Below, piece after piece: positions 50,094 through 60,177 of a stretch of 64,000 bases of DNA. The position numbers and the translations under genes were made by a program. Location: NCBI RefSeq assembly GCF_005576615.1, contig NZ_CP040331.1:1-64000 (forward strand), in the 5' to 3' direction. The notes below the pieces were generated by a model. The model saw nothing but the letters and a program-made list of their open reading frames with translations. It was not told the origin of the DNA and made no database searches. Position 1 is the stretch's first letter, and each line of letters opens with the position of its first letter. This DNA is from Natrinema versiforme. GTDB taxonomy: Archaea > Halobacteriota > Halobacteria > Halobacteriales > Natrialbaceae.

Positions 50094-52366
50094 TCGGCTG
50101 TCACTCGGCCGTCTCCACGCTCGCCGTCGGTGCGGTCGTCGAGGGCGAACTCGGTGTTGACACCCTCGCCGGAGAGGAGCTGACCAGCGAAGCTGTTGGC
50201 GAGGACGGCCGAGACGGACAGCACCATCGCGAGCATCGCGAACACCGGGTGAACGAGCCCCGTGGTCGCGGCGGCGACACCGACCCCGTTGAACGCGAAG
50301 GCCGTCGCGAGGTTCTGACGGGTCTTCCGGTAGCTCTCGTTCCCGATCTCGTATGCGTCCATCACGCCGCCGAGCCGGTCACCCATCAGGACGATGTCCG
50401 CCGATTCGATGGCGATGTCGGTCCCGGCGCCGATGGCGATGCCGATGTCCGCCTGTGTGAGTGCAGGAGCGTCGTTGATGCCGTCGCCGACCATCGCCAC
50501 GCGGTGGCCGGCTTTCTGCAGGCGACCGATCTCCTCGCGTTTCTCGTCGGGCAGCACGTCGGCCATGACGCGGTCGATACTGACCTCCTCGGCGACCGCG
50601 TTCGCGGTGCGCTCGTTGTCGCCAGTGATCATCACGGGCGTGATGCCGGCGTCGCGAATCCGCCGGATGGTCTCGGCGGCGTCTGCTTTGATTTCGTCGC
50701 CGATGCCGATCAGGCCGATTAGGTCACCGCCACGGACGACCCCAGAGACGGTGAGGCCGCGGCCCTGAAGTCGCTCAATGTCGTCGCCCCCCTTCGACAG
50801 GTCGATCCCCTCGTCGCTGAGCCATCCCGGTTTCCCGACCAGCACATCGTCGCTGGCCACGGTCGCTCGGACGCCCTTGCCGGTCACCGAGTCAAAGGCG
50901 TCAGGATCCGCGTACTCGCCGCCCTGCTCGTCGGCGGCCTCGAGGATCGCATCAGCGAGCGGGTGTTCGGAGAAGGCCTCCGCACTGGCCGCAGTTGTGA
51001 GTACATCCACCTCGTCGGCACCGAACGCGACGACCTCACTGACGGCGGGTTCGCCGACGGTGATGGTGCCGGTCTTGTCCAACACGATGTGGTCGACGTC
51101 GGGGAAGATCTGGAAGGCGTCGCCGGAGCGCATCAGGATGCCGCGGTTCGCCGCCTTCCCGCCACCCCGAATTAGGGCGAGCGGTGTCGCCATCCCGAGC
51201 GCACACGGATAGCCGAGCACGAGGACCGCCAGCGCTGCGAACGCCCCGCGCTGGACGTTGGGGTCTGCTCCCCATGCGAGCGGTGCGACCACCCAGAAGA
51301 GGAACGAGAGCGCGGCAATCGTCAAGACGCCTGGGACGAAGTACTTGAGGATGCGGTCGGCGAGCTGGATGATGCCGGGCTTCATCGCCCGTGCTTCCTC
51401 GATCTCGCGGGCCACCTGGTTCAGGAACGCGTCCTCGCCGGTTGCAGTTACCTCGATGAGCAGCGTCCCGGTCTCGTTGACGCTGCCACCGATCACCGTG
51501 TCGTCGGCGACCTTCTCCTCGGGAATGGACTCGCCGGTGGCGACCGATTCGTCGACTGTAGACTCACCCTCGACAACTTCGCCGTCGACGGGGATGTTCT
51601 CGCCGGGTTTGACCCGGACGCGATCACCGATGTCGAGGTCGTCGACAGGGACCTCCTCGACATCACCGTCATCACTGACGCGGCGTGCCGTGTCGGGCTG
51701 GAGGTCGAGAAGACCTTGGACGGCTTGGGAAGCTCGCGTGCGGACGATGAGGCTGGTGTACTCCGAAAGGATGTGATAGGTGGTGATGAACACGGAAACG
51801 GCGAAGAAGTGGACGGTCGGGAAGCCAGGGAACACGAACAGGCCGAGCAGCCCACCAAGTAACCCTGCGAATGCCCCTGCTTCCAAGAGAACGTGCTGAT
51901 TGAAGATCCCCCGGCGCAGGCTCTGGTAGGCTTTCTCTTTGATGTATCGTCCAGGACCGAACATCGTCCCGAGCGCCAGCCCCAGTGTAACCAGATCCAT
52001 CACAAGAGATGATGACTCGAAGCGTCCCATCACGAGAATCATCCACCCCATCAGGGCAGCGACCACGATAGATGCGCCACCTGCGAGGAGGAGGCGGCGC
52101 TTGCCGTCGGCGAGTTCGGCCTGCTGTTGCTCATACCGCTTCGCTTTGTCCGGGTCGCGGATGGTGTACCCGAGGTCCCGGAGCGTGTCCTTCACCTCGA
52201 CCTCACTCAGCAGGTCGTTGTCGTATTCGACGAGAACTTCCTCGTGGGCGAGACTCACGTCGACGTCCTCGACACCATCGGTTCGGCTGTAGGCCTTCTT
52301 GATGCTCTCGGCACAGAACGAGCAGGACATTCCCCCGACGTTGAATTGTTCGTGTGTCGTTCCCAT
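50090..52366 (-). CDS. copA: Copper-translocating P-type ATPase
   Basis: The 758-residue protein has an N-terminal HMA domain (GMSCSFCAES), eight predicted membrane segments, the phosphorylation motif DKTGTITVG, the HP motif SEHPLADAI and hinge VGDGINDAPALT. The transmembrane metal site reads GYPCALGMATP, so the first Cys of the usual CPC is Tyr. This suggests altered metal specificity or a variant site. It exports copper (or a related soft metal) from the cytoplasm. The ArsR-like gene at 52498 diverges from it. Confidence 0.92.
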   Translation of the reverse strand: MGTTHEQFNVGGMSCSFCAESIKKAYSRTDGVEDVDVSLAHEEVLVEYDNDLLSEVEVKDTLRDLGYTIRDPDKAKRYEQQQAELADGKRRLLLAGGASIVVAALMGWMILVMGRFESSSLVMDLVTLGLALGTMFGPGRYIKEKAYQSLRRGIFNQHVLLEAGAFAGLLGGLLGLFVFPGFPTVHFFAVSVFITTYHILSEYTSLIVRTRASQAVQGLLDLQPDTARRVSDDGDVEEVPVDDLDIGDRVRVKPGENIPVDGEVVEGESTVDESVATGESIPEEKVADDTVIGGSVNETGTLLIEVTATGEDAFLNQVAREIEEARAMKPGIIQLADRILKYFVPGVLTIAALSFLFWVVAPLAWGADPNVQRGAFAALAVLVLGYPCALGMATPLALIRGGGKAANRGILMRSGDAFQIFPDVDHIVLDKTGTITVGEPAVSEVVAFGADEVDVLTTAASAEAFSEHPLADAILEAADEQGGEYADPDAFDSVTGKGVRATVASDDVLVGKPGWLSDEGIDLSKGGDDIERLQGRGLTVSGVVRGGDLIGLIGIGDEIKADAAETIRRIRDAGITPVMITGDNERTANAVAEEVSIDRVMADVLPDEKREEIGRLQKAGHRVAMVGDGINDAPALTQADIGIAIGAGTDIAIESADIVLMGDRLGGVMDAYEIGNESYRKTRQNLATAFAFNGVGVAAATTGLVHPVFAMLAMVLSVSAVLANSFAGQLLSGEGVNTEFALDDRTDGERGDGRVTAD

Positions 52367-52497
52367 CGTGGATGGTGGTTACCATGCGACGCGGATAACC
52401 ATTACGACGATAGTTATAGCGGTCTCGAGGTCCTAATACCGCTGTCGGAAGCGTGGCGTTACTCTTACTGTCGTCGTCCGTTTACGTATCTACAAGA

Positions 52498-53052
52498 ATG
52501 GCACTCCTCGAATCCGACGTGCCGATCCGCGAAGTCGTGACGACGGACCCGGAGAAAGCGAAGGCGCTGGAGAACGACGTCCGGGCGAAGATCCTCGACA
52601 TGCTCGCGACCGAGGAGATGACCATCGAGGGGATTCACGACGAACTGCATCGTCGCGGCGAGGAGAAGGCGGAGACGACGGTGCGCCATCACGTGAACGT
52701 TCTGAAGGACGCGGGGATGGTCGAGATCGCACGTCTCGAGGAAGCTGGTGGGGGGACGCGGAAGTACTACAAATCGAACACACGGGTCTTCTCGTACGAC
52801 CTTCCAGAAAGTAGTGGAGAGCAACTTGCTTCGGCACAGGACACGACTCGTGAAGAGCTAGCTGCGCTGATCGAGACCCTCGCCGAGCAACACGGCGACG
52901 AGATCGAGGTTGTAGCTAGGGAGATGAAGCCGTGTGAATACTGCCAAACCCAGCACTACGAGGAGTTTGTCGTTCGGGAACTGCTCAATCGCGCGCTCAT
53001 CGACCTCGGCGAAACCGGGGAGCTCGACGATCTCCTATCGACAGCTGAGTAA
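52498..53052 (+). CDS. ArsR-like wHTH metal-responsive regulator
   Basis: The 184-residue protein starts MALLESDVPIREVVTTDPEK. It has a wHTH (KALENDVRAKILDMLATEEM; TTVRHHVNVLKDAGMVEIAR) and a C-terminal CEYCQTQHYEEF metal-binding site. It is divergent from the copper ATPase gene, so it probably represses it until metal binds. Confidence 0.82.
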   Translation: MALLESDVPIREVVTTDPEKAKALENDVRAKILDMLATEEMTIEGIHDELHRRGEEKAETTVRHHVNVLKDAGMVEIARLEEAGGGTRKYYKSNTRVFSYDLPESSGEQLASAQDTTREELAALIETLAEQHGDEIEVVAREMKPCEYCQTQHYEEFVVRELLNRALIDLGETGELDDLLSTAE

Positions 53053-53110
53053 GCGATTTAGCGGTGAAATATCGCCTGCTCTATGACGTGATGACCCTCT
53101 TTGAGACGCG

Positions 53111-54494
53111 TTACGATGGCTTATGAACACCACCAGCGGCGGAGTTGATGCTCTCGGGGAGCGTGGGGTGGATGTGCATCGTGTCGGCGACCTGGTCGGC
53201 GGTCGCGCCGAGTTCGATGGCGAGGACGAGTTCGTGGACAATCTCAGCTCCTTGTTCGCCGACGACGTGCGCGCCGAGGAGTTCGTCGGTGTCGGCGTCG
53301 GTGACGAGTTTGACGAACCCCTCAATCTCGCCGAGCGCCTTCGGCTTGCCCTGGTCAGCGAAGTCCTGGCGGCCGATGCCCACCTCGTACCCTTCGTCCC
53401 GAGCTTCTTGTTCGGTTAGTCCGACGTGGCCGACCTGCGGGTCGGTGAACACCGCCCACGGGACGGTTCGGCCCTCAATGCTGATCTCCTCGTCTTTCGC
53501 GAGGTGCCGATACAGGAGGTCTGCGTCGTCGCGAGCGGAGTGGGTGAACATCGGCGGCCCACTTCACGTCGCCGATGGCGTAGACGCCGTCAGCAGTCGC
53601 TCTGAAGCTGTCGTCGGTCTCGACGAATCCCCGATCGTCGAGCGACACGCCGATATCTTCAAGCCGGAGACCGTCCGTATTCGGTGTTCGGCCCGCGGCG
53701 AGGGCGACGTCCGAGACGGTGATGGAAACGTCGTCGTCAGCATCGGCGTCGACACGAATACCGTCGTCGGCCTCCGCAAGTGCCGTCACGGGCGCACCGG
53801 TCTGAACGGTGATTCCCTCGTTTTCGAAGGCGCTCTCAATGACCCCGCTCACCTCTGGTTCTTCTTGTGGAAGGAGGCGCTCACTTCGCTGGAAGACGGT
53901 GACGTCAGCGCCGAACCGGCTGTACATCTGGGCGTACTCGCAACCGACGTAGCCACCGCCGATGACGGCCAGCGAGTCGGGGACTGAGTCGAGGGTGAGC
54001 AGGTCGGTGCTGTCGTGGACATCCACATCCTCAAGGCCGTCAATCGGTGGCTTCGCTGGGCGAGCACCCGTATTGATGACGACCCGTTCGGCTGATAGCG
54101 TGCGGTCGTCGACGCAGACCTTGTGTGGAGATTCGAAGACGCCATGGCCCTCGACGAAGTTGATGTTCTCGTTGCCCTCGACGTTCTCATAGGCCCCCTC
54201 GCGGATGGTCTCGACGACGTCGTCCTTGCGGTCGACGATTACGTCCATGTCGGCCTCGATGGCGCCGTCGATGTCGATACCGAACTCTTCGCTCCGGCGA
54301 GCGAGGTTTGCGACCTCTGCGCTCCGGAGCATCGTCTTCGTCGGGATACATCCACGATTGAGACAGGTGCCGCCGAGGAGGTCTTCCTCGATGAGCGCCG
54401 TCTCCATCCCGGAATACGCACACTTCATCGCGACCGGGAGGCCAGCCATCCCGCCGCCGAGGACAAGCAGGTCGTAGTCGTATCCGTTACTCAT
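53111..54494 (-). pseudogene. Dihydrolipoamide dehydrogenase/MerA-like flavoprotein, frameshifted
   Basis: ATG 54494 begins MSNGYDYDLLVLGGGMAGLP with an FAD motif, redox-active GGTCLNRGCIPTK (about 42-54), the NAD motif VIGGGYVGCEYAQ and ATADGVYAIGDV. There the frame is lost: one extra base near 53561 turns GPPMFTHSARD into an unrelated tail. The dimerisation domain continues in another frame (53111-53551; MFTHSARDDADLLYRHLAKD to INSAAGG). It lacks the MerA C-terminal Cys pair. Removing one base restores a typical 461-residue protein, so it may be intact in the cell if the base is a sequencing error. Confidence 0.82.
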
Positions 54495-54609
54495 CGGTCT
54501 GCCCTCCACAGATGGTGTCGTCGCTAGCCGTTGCTTCTCGGTCTATACACAATGCGGACGTCACTGTATTCTTGGCCTCGGTCATAATTTGGATAATGCT
54601 GGTGGGGGG

Positions 54610-56064
54610 TTACTCGATACAGCAGCTCATCGTAGCCGTGTCCCGGCGGAACGCCTGACAGGCGTGTTTGAACGCCTCGGAGAACGTCGGGAACGGGTGG
54701 ACGGTGTCGATGATGTCGTCGATGGTGAGGCCGAACCTCACAGCCAGTGTGGCTTCCATAATCATGTCAGCGGCACGGGGCCCGACCATGTGGACGCCGA
54801 CGATTTCGTCGGTCTCGTGGTGCTTGACGACCTGGACGAGGCCATCCGTGTTTTTGACAGCTTTCGCTCGCGGTACGTCCTCCATCTGAACGGTCCGACA
54901 GGAACAGGTGCCGTGTTCGTCCATGTACTCGAATTCGGTCGTCCCGACGGCTGCGACCTCGGGACTTGTGAAGACGACTGCGGGGACCGCATCGTAGTCG
55001 ATGCTGACGCCTTCATCGCCGAAGGCGTTCTTGACGGCGTGATTGCCTTCCTTGGCGGCGACTGTCTCCAGTTCGGGCTCGCCGATTACGTCGCCACCGG
55101 CGTACACGTCGGGATTCGTGGTCTGGAAGTGCTCGTCGACGTGGATCGTCCCGTTGTCGTTCGTTTCGACTCCTACTGATTCGAGGCCGATACCCTCGCT
55201 GTTGGGCTGAACACCGGTCGCGACGAATAATGCGTCCCCGGTCACCGTCTGCTCGGTGCCCTCGACGACTGTCTCGACAATGACGCCCGATTGGATTGCT
55301 TCGACCCCGCCGTCAGTTGCTGATGTGCGCACGCGCTGGAAGTCGTTGCCGGTGACCACATCGATCCCTTCGTCTTCGAATGCGCGCTGCATCTCTCGCC
55401 CGAGCTGGCCTTCCATTCCCGAGAGGACACGCTCGGAGCGCTGGAGGATGGTCACGTCGACGCCGACGCGGTGGAGAATCTGCCCCCACTCGAGGGCGAT
55501 ATAGCCGCCTCCGATGATGACGATGCGCTCCGGGAGGTCCCGCTCTTCGAGGATGGTTTCGCTCGTGTAGTAGTCGATGTCGTCGAGGCCGTCGATGGGT
55601 GGCGCCCATGGTGAACTTCCGGTCGCGATCAGGGCTTTCTCCCCGGTGATACGCGTACCTTCGTCGGTTCCTTCAACGACCTCGATGGTTGTGTCGTCGA
55701 CCAGCTGGCCGTACCCCTCGTAGATGTCAGTCTCGAAGTGCTCAGCGACGTCGACGTAGTTCTCCTGGCGGAACCGTTCGACGAGTTCGTCGGTTCCGTC
55801 GAGTGCGTCGGCCCAGTCAACGGTCGGCTCCTCGGGGTATCGAACGGCGTCGAAGGGGTTCTCCGACGCTGCAGCGCAGCTCTCGGTGACGGCAAGCAGA
55901 TGCTTACTCGGAACACAGCCGACATTCACGCAGGTCCCACCGATCGGCAGGCCGGTGTTCACCATCGCCGTCGAGAGATTTCGGCGGCTTGCTTCGGTAA
56001 TCGCGGCGAAGGCTGCGGCACCGCCGCCGAGAATCACGAGATCGTATTGAGAGTCGCTCGTCAC
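54610..56064 (-). CDS. merA: Mercuric reductase
   Basis: GTG 56064 starts a 484-residue flavoprotein with FAD motif VILGGGAAAFAAI, active site GTCVNVGCVPSK, NAD motif VIIGGGYIALEWGQ, VYAGGDVI and the C-terminal vicinal Cys pair in TMSCCIE, which hands Hg(II) to the active site. It has no N-terminal HMA domain. It reduces Hg(II) to volatile Hg(0) using NADPH. It is followed by the related frameshifted flavoprotein and diverges from an HxlR regulator. Confidence 0.9.
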   Translation of the reverse strand: MTSDSQYDLVILGGGAAAFAAITEASRRNLSTAMVNTGLPIGGTCVNVGCVPSKHLLAVTESCAAASENPFDAVRYPEEPTVDWADALDGTDELVERFRQENYVDVAEHFETDIYEGYGQLVDDTTIEVVEGTDEGTRITGEKALIATGSSPWAPPIDGLDDIDYYTSETILEERDLPERIVIIGGGYIALEWGQILHRVGVDVTILQRSERVLSGMEGQLGREMQRAFEDEGIDVVTGNDFQRVRTSATDGGVEAIQSGVIVETVVEGTEQTVTGDALFVATGVQPNSEGIGLESVGVETNDNGTIHVDEHFQTTNPDVYAGGDVIGEPELETVAAKEGNHAVKNAFGDEGVSIDYDAVPAVVFTSPEVAAVGTTEFEYMDEHGTCSCRTVQMEDVPRAKAVKNTDGLVQVVKHHETDEIVGVHMVGPRAADMIMEATLAVRFGLTIDDIIDTVHPFPTFSEAFKHACQAFRRDTATMSCCIE

Positions 56065-56142
56065 GCGTACTATTACTTTACGACGGGAAGGGCTTATACT
56101 TCGGAGTCCAAAGCTATGGAGTAAGTTGGAGGCCGCAAAGCT

Positions 56143-56487
56143 ATGGCAGATACCACCTCATCAGCACCCGTCTGTGACGTCGACGGCACGTGCTATTGTC
56201 CACTCACGGGTGTCATCGACACGTTGAGCCGGAAATACGCGATGCAACTCGTCAGCATTATCGGCGCACACGATTCACTGCGGTTCGCGGAGATCGAGGA
56301 CCACCTCCCGACGGCAAGCACGTCCACGATCTCGAAACGCCTCGACGAGTTCGAGGAGGCAGGGCTCGTCTCACGGACGCAGTACAACGAAATTCCGCCG
56401 CGTGTCGAATACGCGTTGACTGACGACGGCGACGAGGTTCGAATACGACTGGAACCGTTACTCGAGTGGACAACAGAAAACAACTGA
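56143..56487 (+). CDS. HxlR-family transcription regulator
   Basis: The 114-residue protein has the HxlR wHTH (CPLTGVIDTLSRKYAMQLVS; TISKRLDEFEEAGLVSRTQY). Cysteines CDVDGTCYC near the N-terminus could sense metal or redox state. It diverges from merA with a 78-base gap, so it is probably its regulator. Confidence 0.85.
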   Translation: MADTTSSAPVCDVDGTCYCPLTGVIDTLSRKYAMQLVSIIGAHDSLRFAEIEDHLPTASTSTISKRLDEFEEAGLVSRTQYNEIPPRVEYALTDDGDEVRIRLEPLLEWTTENN

Positions 56488-56505
56488 GAGACGGAAGTTC
56501 GAGTA

Positions 56506-57663
56506 TCAACTCATCGCATCCTGGAACCGGTCACGCAGCGCATCCTCGCGTTCTTCGAACTGCTCGACTTTCTCCTGCAGGTCGTCGCTGACGCGTTCGA
56601 TGCTCGCCAGCGCTCGTTCACCCTCCAGCGAGGCTTGCGACCCGTCGTCGCCGTCCGCCTCTAGCTGCTGTTCGTACGCCTGCTCGACGCGCTCGATGGT
56701 GCCCTCTGGATTGAACAGGGTGTCATTGGCGATGCGGACGTACTGATCGAGGGAGGCCCCCTCTTTCCCCTGGAAGAAGTGGGTGAGAGCGTACGTCGCG
56801 CCGGAATGCAGCGTCCACATATCGATCTCGAAGGGCGACGCCGCATTGGCTTCTGCATCGCCGGCGGCACGCTCGGCTAGGTAGTCTGGGAACCCCAACA
56901 GGGTGTAGAACTCCGTGACGGTGAACGGGAGCTCCGAGAAGTCGAGGTCGATATCCTGGGCGTCCCGGATGAACTCGAAGAGGTCGTCGGCGACGAGTTC
57001 GACCTGTGCGAGGAGTTCCTCCCACCAGGTGTGGAAGTTCCGGACGTCGCCGACGTGTTTGATGACCTCCTTGTCGGTGAGCGAGCGCATCGTGTTCGAG
57101 CAGTAGCCATCCTGGGCGAACCCCTCCACGTAGACGGCGTGCTCGCCGAAGAAGTCGTAGCCCGACGTGACGCCCATCGTGATCGGGTCCGACCGGCCGG
57201 GCAGGCGCACCTCGAGGCCGTCGAACATGATGTCCATGTGGACCTCGCCGCCCCCGCGGTAGCGCCGAATCTCGCCGAACATCACCTCGCCCAGCGGCGT
57301 CCCGTCGATGGTCTCCTCGCGAAGGACCTCCTCTAGCGGCCCGTAGACGTCGACGGGGTTGATGATCGAGTAGGAGTCAGTCGGGATGTGAAATAGCGAC
57401 TCTGCTTCGGTATCACCGTCTGCTTCTGCTTGTAGCCGGGATGGCTCGACGATTGCGTTGAACCGCTCTGTTTCGACCCACTCGTCGGTGTACGGGTTGC
57501 GATACGCGACTGCTGTGTCGACTGCCTGGGGAATCTCTCGAATCGCCGCACTGAAGCTGATCGGTTCGGGACCCCCGTGTTGCTCGGCGTACCAGTCGGG
57601 TAGTTCGGTGACGGTTCGCCCATCGAGGCCTGCGAAGACCGTAGCTGTCTCTGGGTCTTTCAT
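56506..57663 (-). CDS. DUF932-like plasmid/phage protein
   Basis: The 385-residue protein starts MKDPETATVFAGLDGRTVTE. Features typical of DUF932 are DSYSIINPVDVYGPLEEVLR, GEVHMDIMFDGLEVRLPG and VTSGYDFFGEHAVYVEGFAQ followed by GYCSNTMRSL. DUF932 proteins occur on phages and plasmids with unclear role. The C-terminal 60 residues are a predicted coiled coil. ATG 57672 (MESMKDPE) is an alternative start. The hairpin element at about 57690-57726 precedes it. Confidence 0.75.
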   Translation of the reverse strand: MKDPETATVFAGLDGRTVTELPDWYAEQHGGPEPISFSAAIREIPQAVDTAVAYRNPYTDEWVETERFNAIVEPSRLQAEADGDTEAESLFHIPTDSYSIINPVDVYGPLEEVLREETIDGTPLGEVMFGEIRRYRGGGEVHMDIMFDGLEVRLPGRSDPITMGVTSGYDFFGEHAVYVEGFAQDGYCSNTMRSLTDKEVIKHVGDVRNFHTWWEELLAQVELVADDLFEFIRDAQDIDLDFSELPFTVTEFYTLLGFPDYLAERAAGDAEANAASPFEIDMWTLHSGATYALTHFFQGKEGASLDQYVRIANDTLFNPEGTIERVEQAYEQQLEADGDDGSQASLEGERALASIERVSDDLQEKVEQFEEREDALRDRFQDAMS

Positions 57664-57689
57664 GGATTCCATTCCACAGGCGCAATGCG

Positions 57690-57726
57690 TTCCGAACCGC
57701 GCCTGCACCCATCGCAGGCGCAAAAC
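57690..57726 (-). promoter_or_regulatory. T-tract/GC-hairpin element (DUF932 gene)
   Basis: Minus strand GTTTGTTTTGCGCCTGCGAT then GGGTGCAGGCGC; arms GCGCCTGC/GCAGGCGC. Confidence 0.55.
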
Positions 57727-57731
57727 AAACG

Positions 57732-59432
57732 CTACGTATCGTCGATATCTGGAGTTGTCCAGATTGATGCGACGCGCTCGGCGAGGTCTTGATTACGTTC
57801 CCTGAGATTGTCCTCAGTCCAGCGTTCCAAATCCTCGAAATAGCTGTTCAGTTCGACGTGGCTTTCCATAAGGAGTTCTCGCTTCTCCGCGAACGGCCGA
57901 TTCGAGAGTTCGGGGTTGTACCCGCTGAGAGTCAAGTTACCTAGTGCGTGTAACCACTGGTCATGAATACGCTCCCACTCTTCGCCGAGCAGATCCTTCC
58001 ATTCGTCACCCCACTCGTTGTCATCGATGGTCTGGGGCATCACATGCTCTATCGTTAATTCATCGTACTGTACTGGCTCTTGGTGGCCGAACTGCTCTTC
58101 GAGCGTCCAGAGAATAAGCCACGTTTTCTTCTTATCCCGGTTGTACATATCGAACCGATTGATATTATCGAAGAGTTCTGCGTCATCAGGCCACCCTTGA
58201 CTCTCCAGATAGGCGAACAGCGATTCTTTCTCGTTGCCATCTTCGATTGAGCGGGCCGCAATTGGGAACGTCCGATAGTACCCTCGGGTACTACGACCGC
58301 AAATGAATCGACGGAGCACGAAGCTCTCTAGTCCGTGAAGGATGTCGAGGAGCTCATCGAGGCTGAGCTCATCGGAGTTCCACCGGTCAAGCAAATTCAG
58401 GATCAATTGGTGGGCAGTCCCGATTTCCAGATACTGGATGCGTTCTAGCGCATCCGTCAGCTCCTCACGGGGGGCTGTTCCAGGCCGATGGATCCAGAGG
58501 TACAGATCGGCATAGTACGATAATTTGTCAACCAATTCGTGAGGAGTCAGGTCTGCGGTTCGTTGCTTGAACTGATGATAGATCTCATTCTTCTGGACGT
58601 ATTCACCGTTTCGCATCATATAATCCCGATAGAACTCAGTGAGATCGACCCCGCCATGACGGTCTGTTTCTTCGAATTTTTGCTCGAATGGCATCCAGTG
58701 ATCGTCGTTGAACTGGTCCTGTTCGGTCAGAGATAGCTGCATAAAGACGTGATTCCGGATAAGATCCGATTCCTCAAGCTGGAGTCCACGCTCGTTCAAC
58801 GTCTCAAAAATCGCATAGGGATTCTCATCTTCAGACGTCGTAATCATCACCAGTGGAAGCTGCTGGATGATGATTTGTTTGAGCCGATCTAAGGTTTGTA
58901 GTTCGTCGTCGCCGTTGAGGTCGTCAATCCGTTCATAGAGGAACTCATAGCTGCTATAGATCGAAGTATCCGCCAAATCCCCATCCACAGATTCCTGTTC
59001 AACGATTGCAAAGAGGGCGTCTCGGTCCTCAGCGCGGGAGACGACCTTGAATTTCTCAACCCCGTCTTTGAACTCGTCGATAAGATACTTCTTGTTGATC
59101 TCCTCAGCGAAGTTCGTGTACTGTTCGCCTCCGATTTCGGCTGCGTAGTCACGAATAGCGCTCAAAAACAGCGTGAGTGAAATAAGGCGCTGCTGTCCGT
59201 CAATCACGAGATATTCGGGAACTGTCCCGGGTCGGTGGTTGCCGGGCATAACGACGAAAGTCCCAATGAAGTGTTCTTCCGAGATTGAGTCGGCTTCCAA
59301 GAGATTCTGGATATCAGACCAGAGAGCTTCTAATTCCTCTTGTCCCCACGAATAGTTCCGTTGGAATACTGGTATGACAAACTGCTTCTCGCCCGCAAAT
59401 ACGTTCTGGAGAAATTGATCTTCGGCGTCCAT
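57732..59432 (-). CDS. GmrSD-like (DUF262/DUF1524) type IV restriction enzyme
   Basis: The 566-residue protein has the DUF262 domain (VFQRNYSWGQEELEALWSDI; the DGQQR motif in VIDGQQRLISL) and a C-terminal DUF1524 HNH nuclease (TIEHVMPQTI, then HALGNLTLSGYNPELSNRPF). DUF262 binds and hydrolyses NTP; DUF1524 cuts DNA with modified, usually glucosylated, cytosine. The fusion is a phage-defence enzyme. Frame is intact. ATG 59453 is an alternative start. Confidence 0.85.
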   Translation of the reverse strand: MDAEDQFLQNVFAGEKQFVIPVFQRNYSWGQEELEALWSDIQNLLEADSISEEHFIGTFVVMPGNHRPGTVPEYLVIDGQQRLISLTLFLSAIRDYAAEIGGEQYTNFAEEINKKYLIDEFKDGVEKFKVVSRAEDRDALFAIVEQESVDGDLADTSIYSSYEFLYERIDDLNGDDELQTLDRLKQIIIQQLPLVMITTSEDENPYAIFETLNERGLQLEESDLIRNHVFMQLSLTEQDQFNDDHWMPFEQKFEETDRHGGVDLTEFYRDYMMRNGEYVQKNEIYHQFKQRTADLTPHELVDKLSYYADLYLWIHRPGTAPREELTDALERIQYLEIGTAHQLILNLLDRWNSDELSLDELLDILHGLESFVLRRFICGRSTRGYYRTFPIAARSIEDGNEKESLFAYLESQGWPDDAELFDNINRFDMYNRDKKKTWLILWTLEEQFGHQEPVQYDELTIEHVMPQTIDDNEWGDEWKDLLGEEWERIHDQWLHALGNLTLSGYNPELSNRPFAEKRELLMESHVELNSYFEDLERWTEDNLRERNQDLAERVASIWTTPDIDDT

Positions 59433-59714
59433 TCGTGAATCTATGATAACCACCTAATGCGAATCTCATAAACATAAGGGAAGTCACCGGATAGAATCGT
59501 CCTATACCGCCGTGATTCAGTCCTTTGTAGAGGTCTACGGTTCGGTAGCTGAATATATGGGTTCTTGATCTGTCGTTTCGGTCGCCTGAAGCAGCAACGC
59601 CCACCAATTCGCGATTGCATCGTCTCGGCCCCGCGAATAGGGGGTTAATCGAATTTTTCGCTGAAAGGCGCGACGAACTTCACAAAAGGCAGCTGGATGG
59701 CCTGTTGTCAGCGA

Positions 59715-60104
59715 CTACTCTCGTTCTTCGAGGACGATTCGCCTTGCCTCAGCTACCAGTCCGTGAGCATCAGCCATTGCTTTAGCATCAAGAGCGACGG
59801 CGGCCCCAACACCATCCTCAAGGACGAAGTTCATCTCAATAACGTTCTCGAAGCACTGCACCAAGCAGGTGAGATTTCCGTGGTCTCCGGAATAGGTGTC
59901 TTCATAGATTGGAGCAGTTAATGATTCCATCCGAGAATCGTCAATCGCGGATTCAATCTCCTCGGTAGTATATTGCTCAGCGACATCATCCCTGAGATAG
60001 ACGATCTCGTATGAATTCTCCTCGTATTTCACGATACTACGAAGGTGTCCATCTGTTCGTTGCTCGAAAAAGTTCTCGAGACGGGTGGCCATCCTTGTCG
60101 CCAT
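59715..60104 (-). CDS. 129-aa hypothetical protein (DUF7522-like)
   Basis: Starts MATRMATRLENFFEQRTDGH and includes GHLRSIVKYEENSYEIVYLR and EEIESAIDDSRMESL. The layout matches a common small haloarchaeal protein of unknown function. The start is placed at 60104 because upstream codons are not conserved-looking and the region is AT-rich promoter DNA. Confidence 0.6.
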   Translation of the reverse strand: MATRMATRLENFFEQRTDGHLRSIVKYEENSYEIVYLRDDVAEQYTTEEIESAIDDSRMESLTAPIYEDTYSGDHGNLTCLVQCFENVIEMNFVLEDGVGAAVALDAKAMADAHGLVAEARRIVLEERE

Positions 60105-60177
60105 ATTACCATCTCTCGTCTCTTTCACTATATGTGTACGGCAAAGAACTCGGCGTAATATTTCAAGTGTTCGACTT

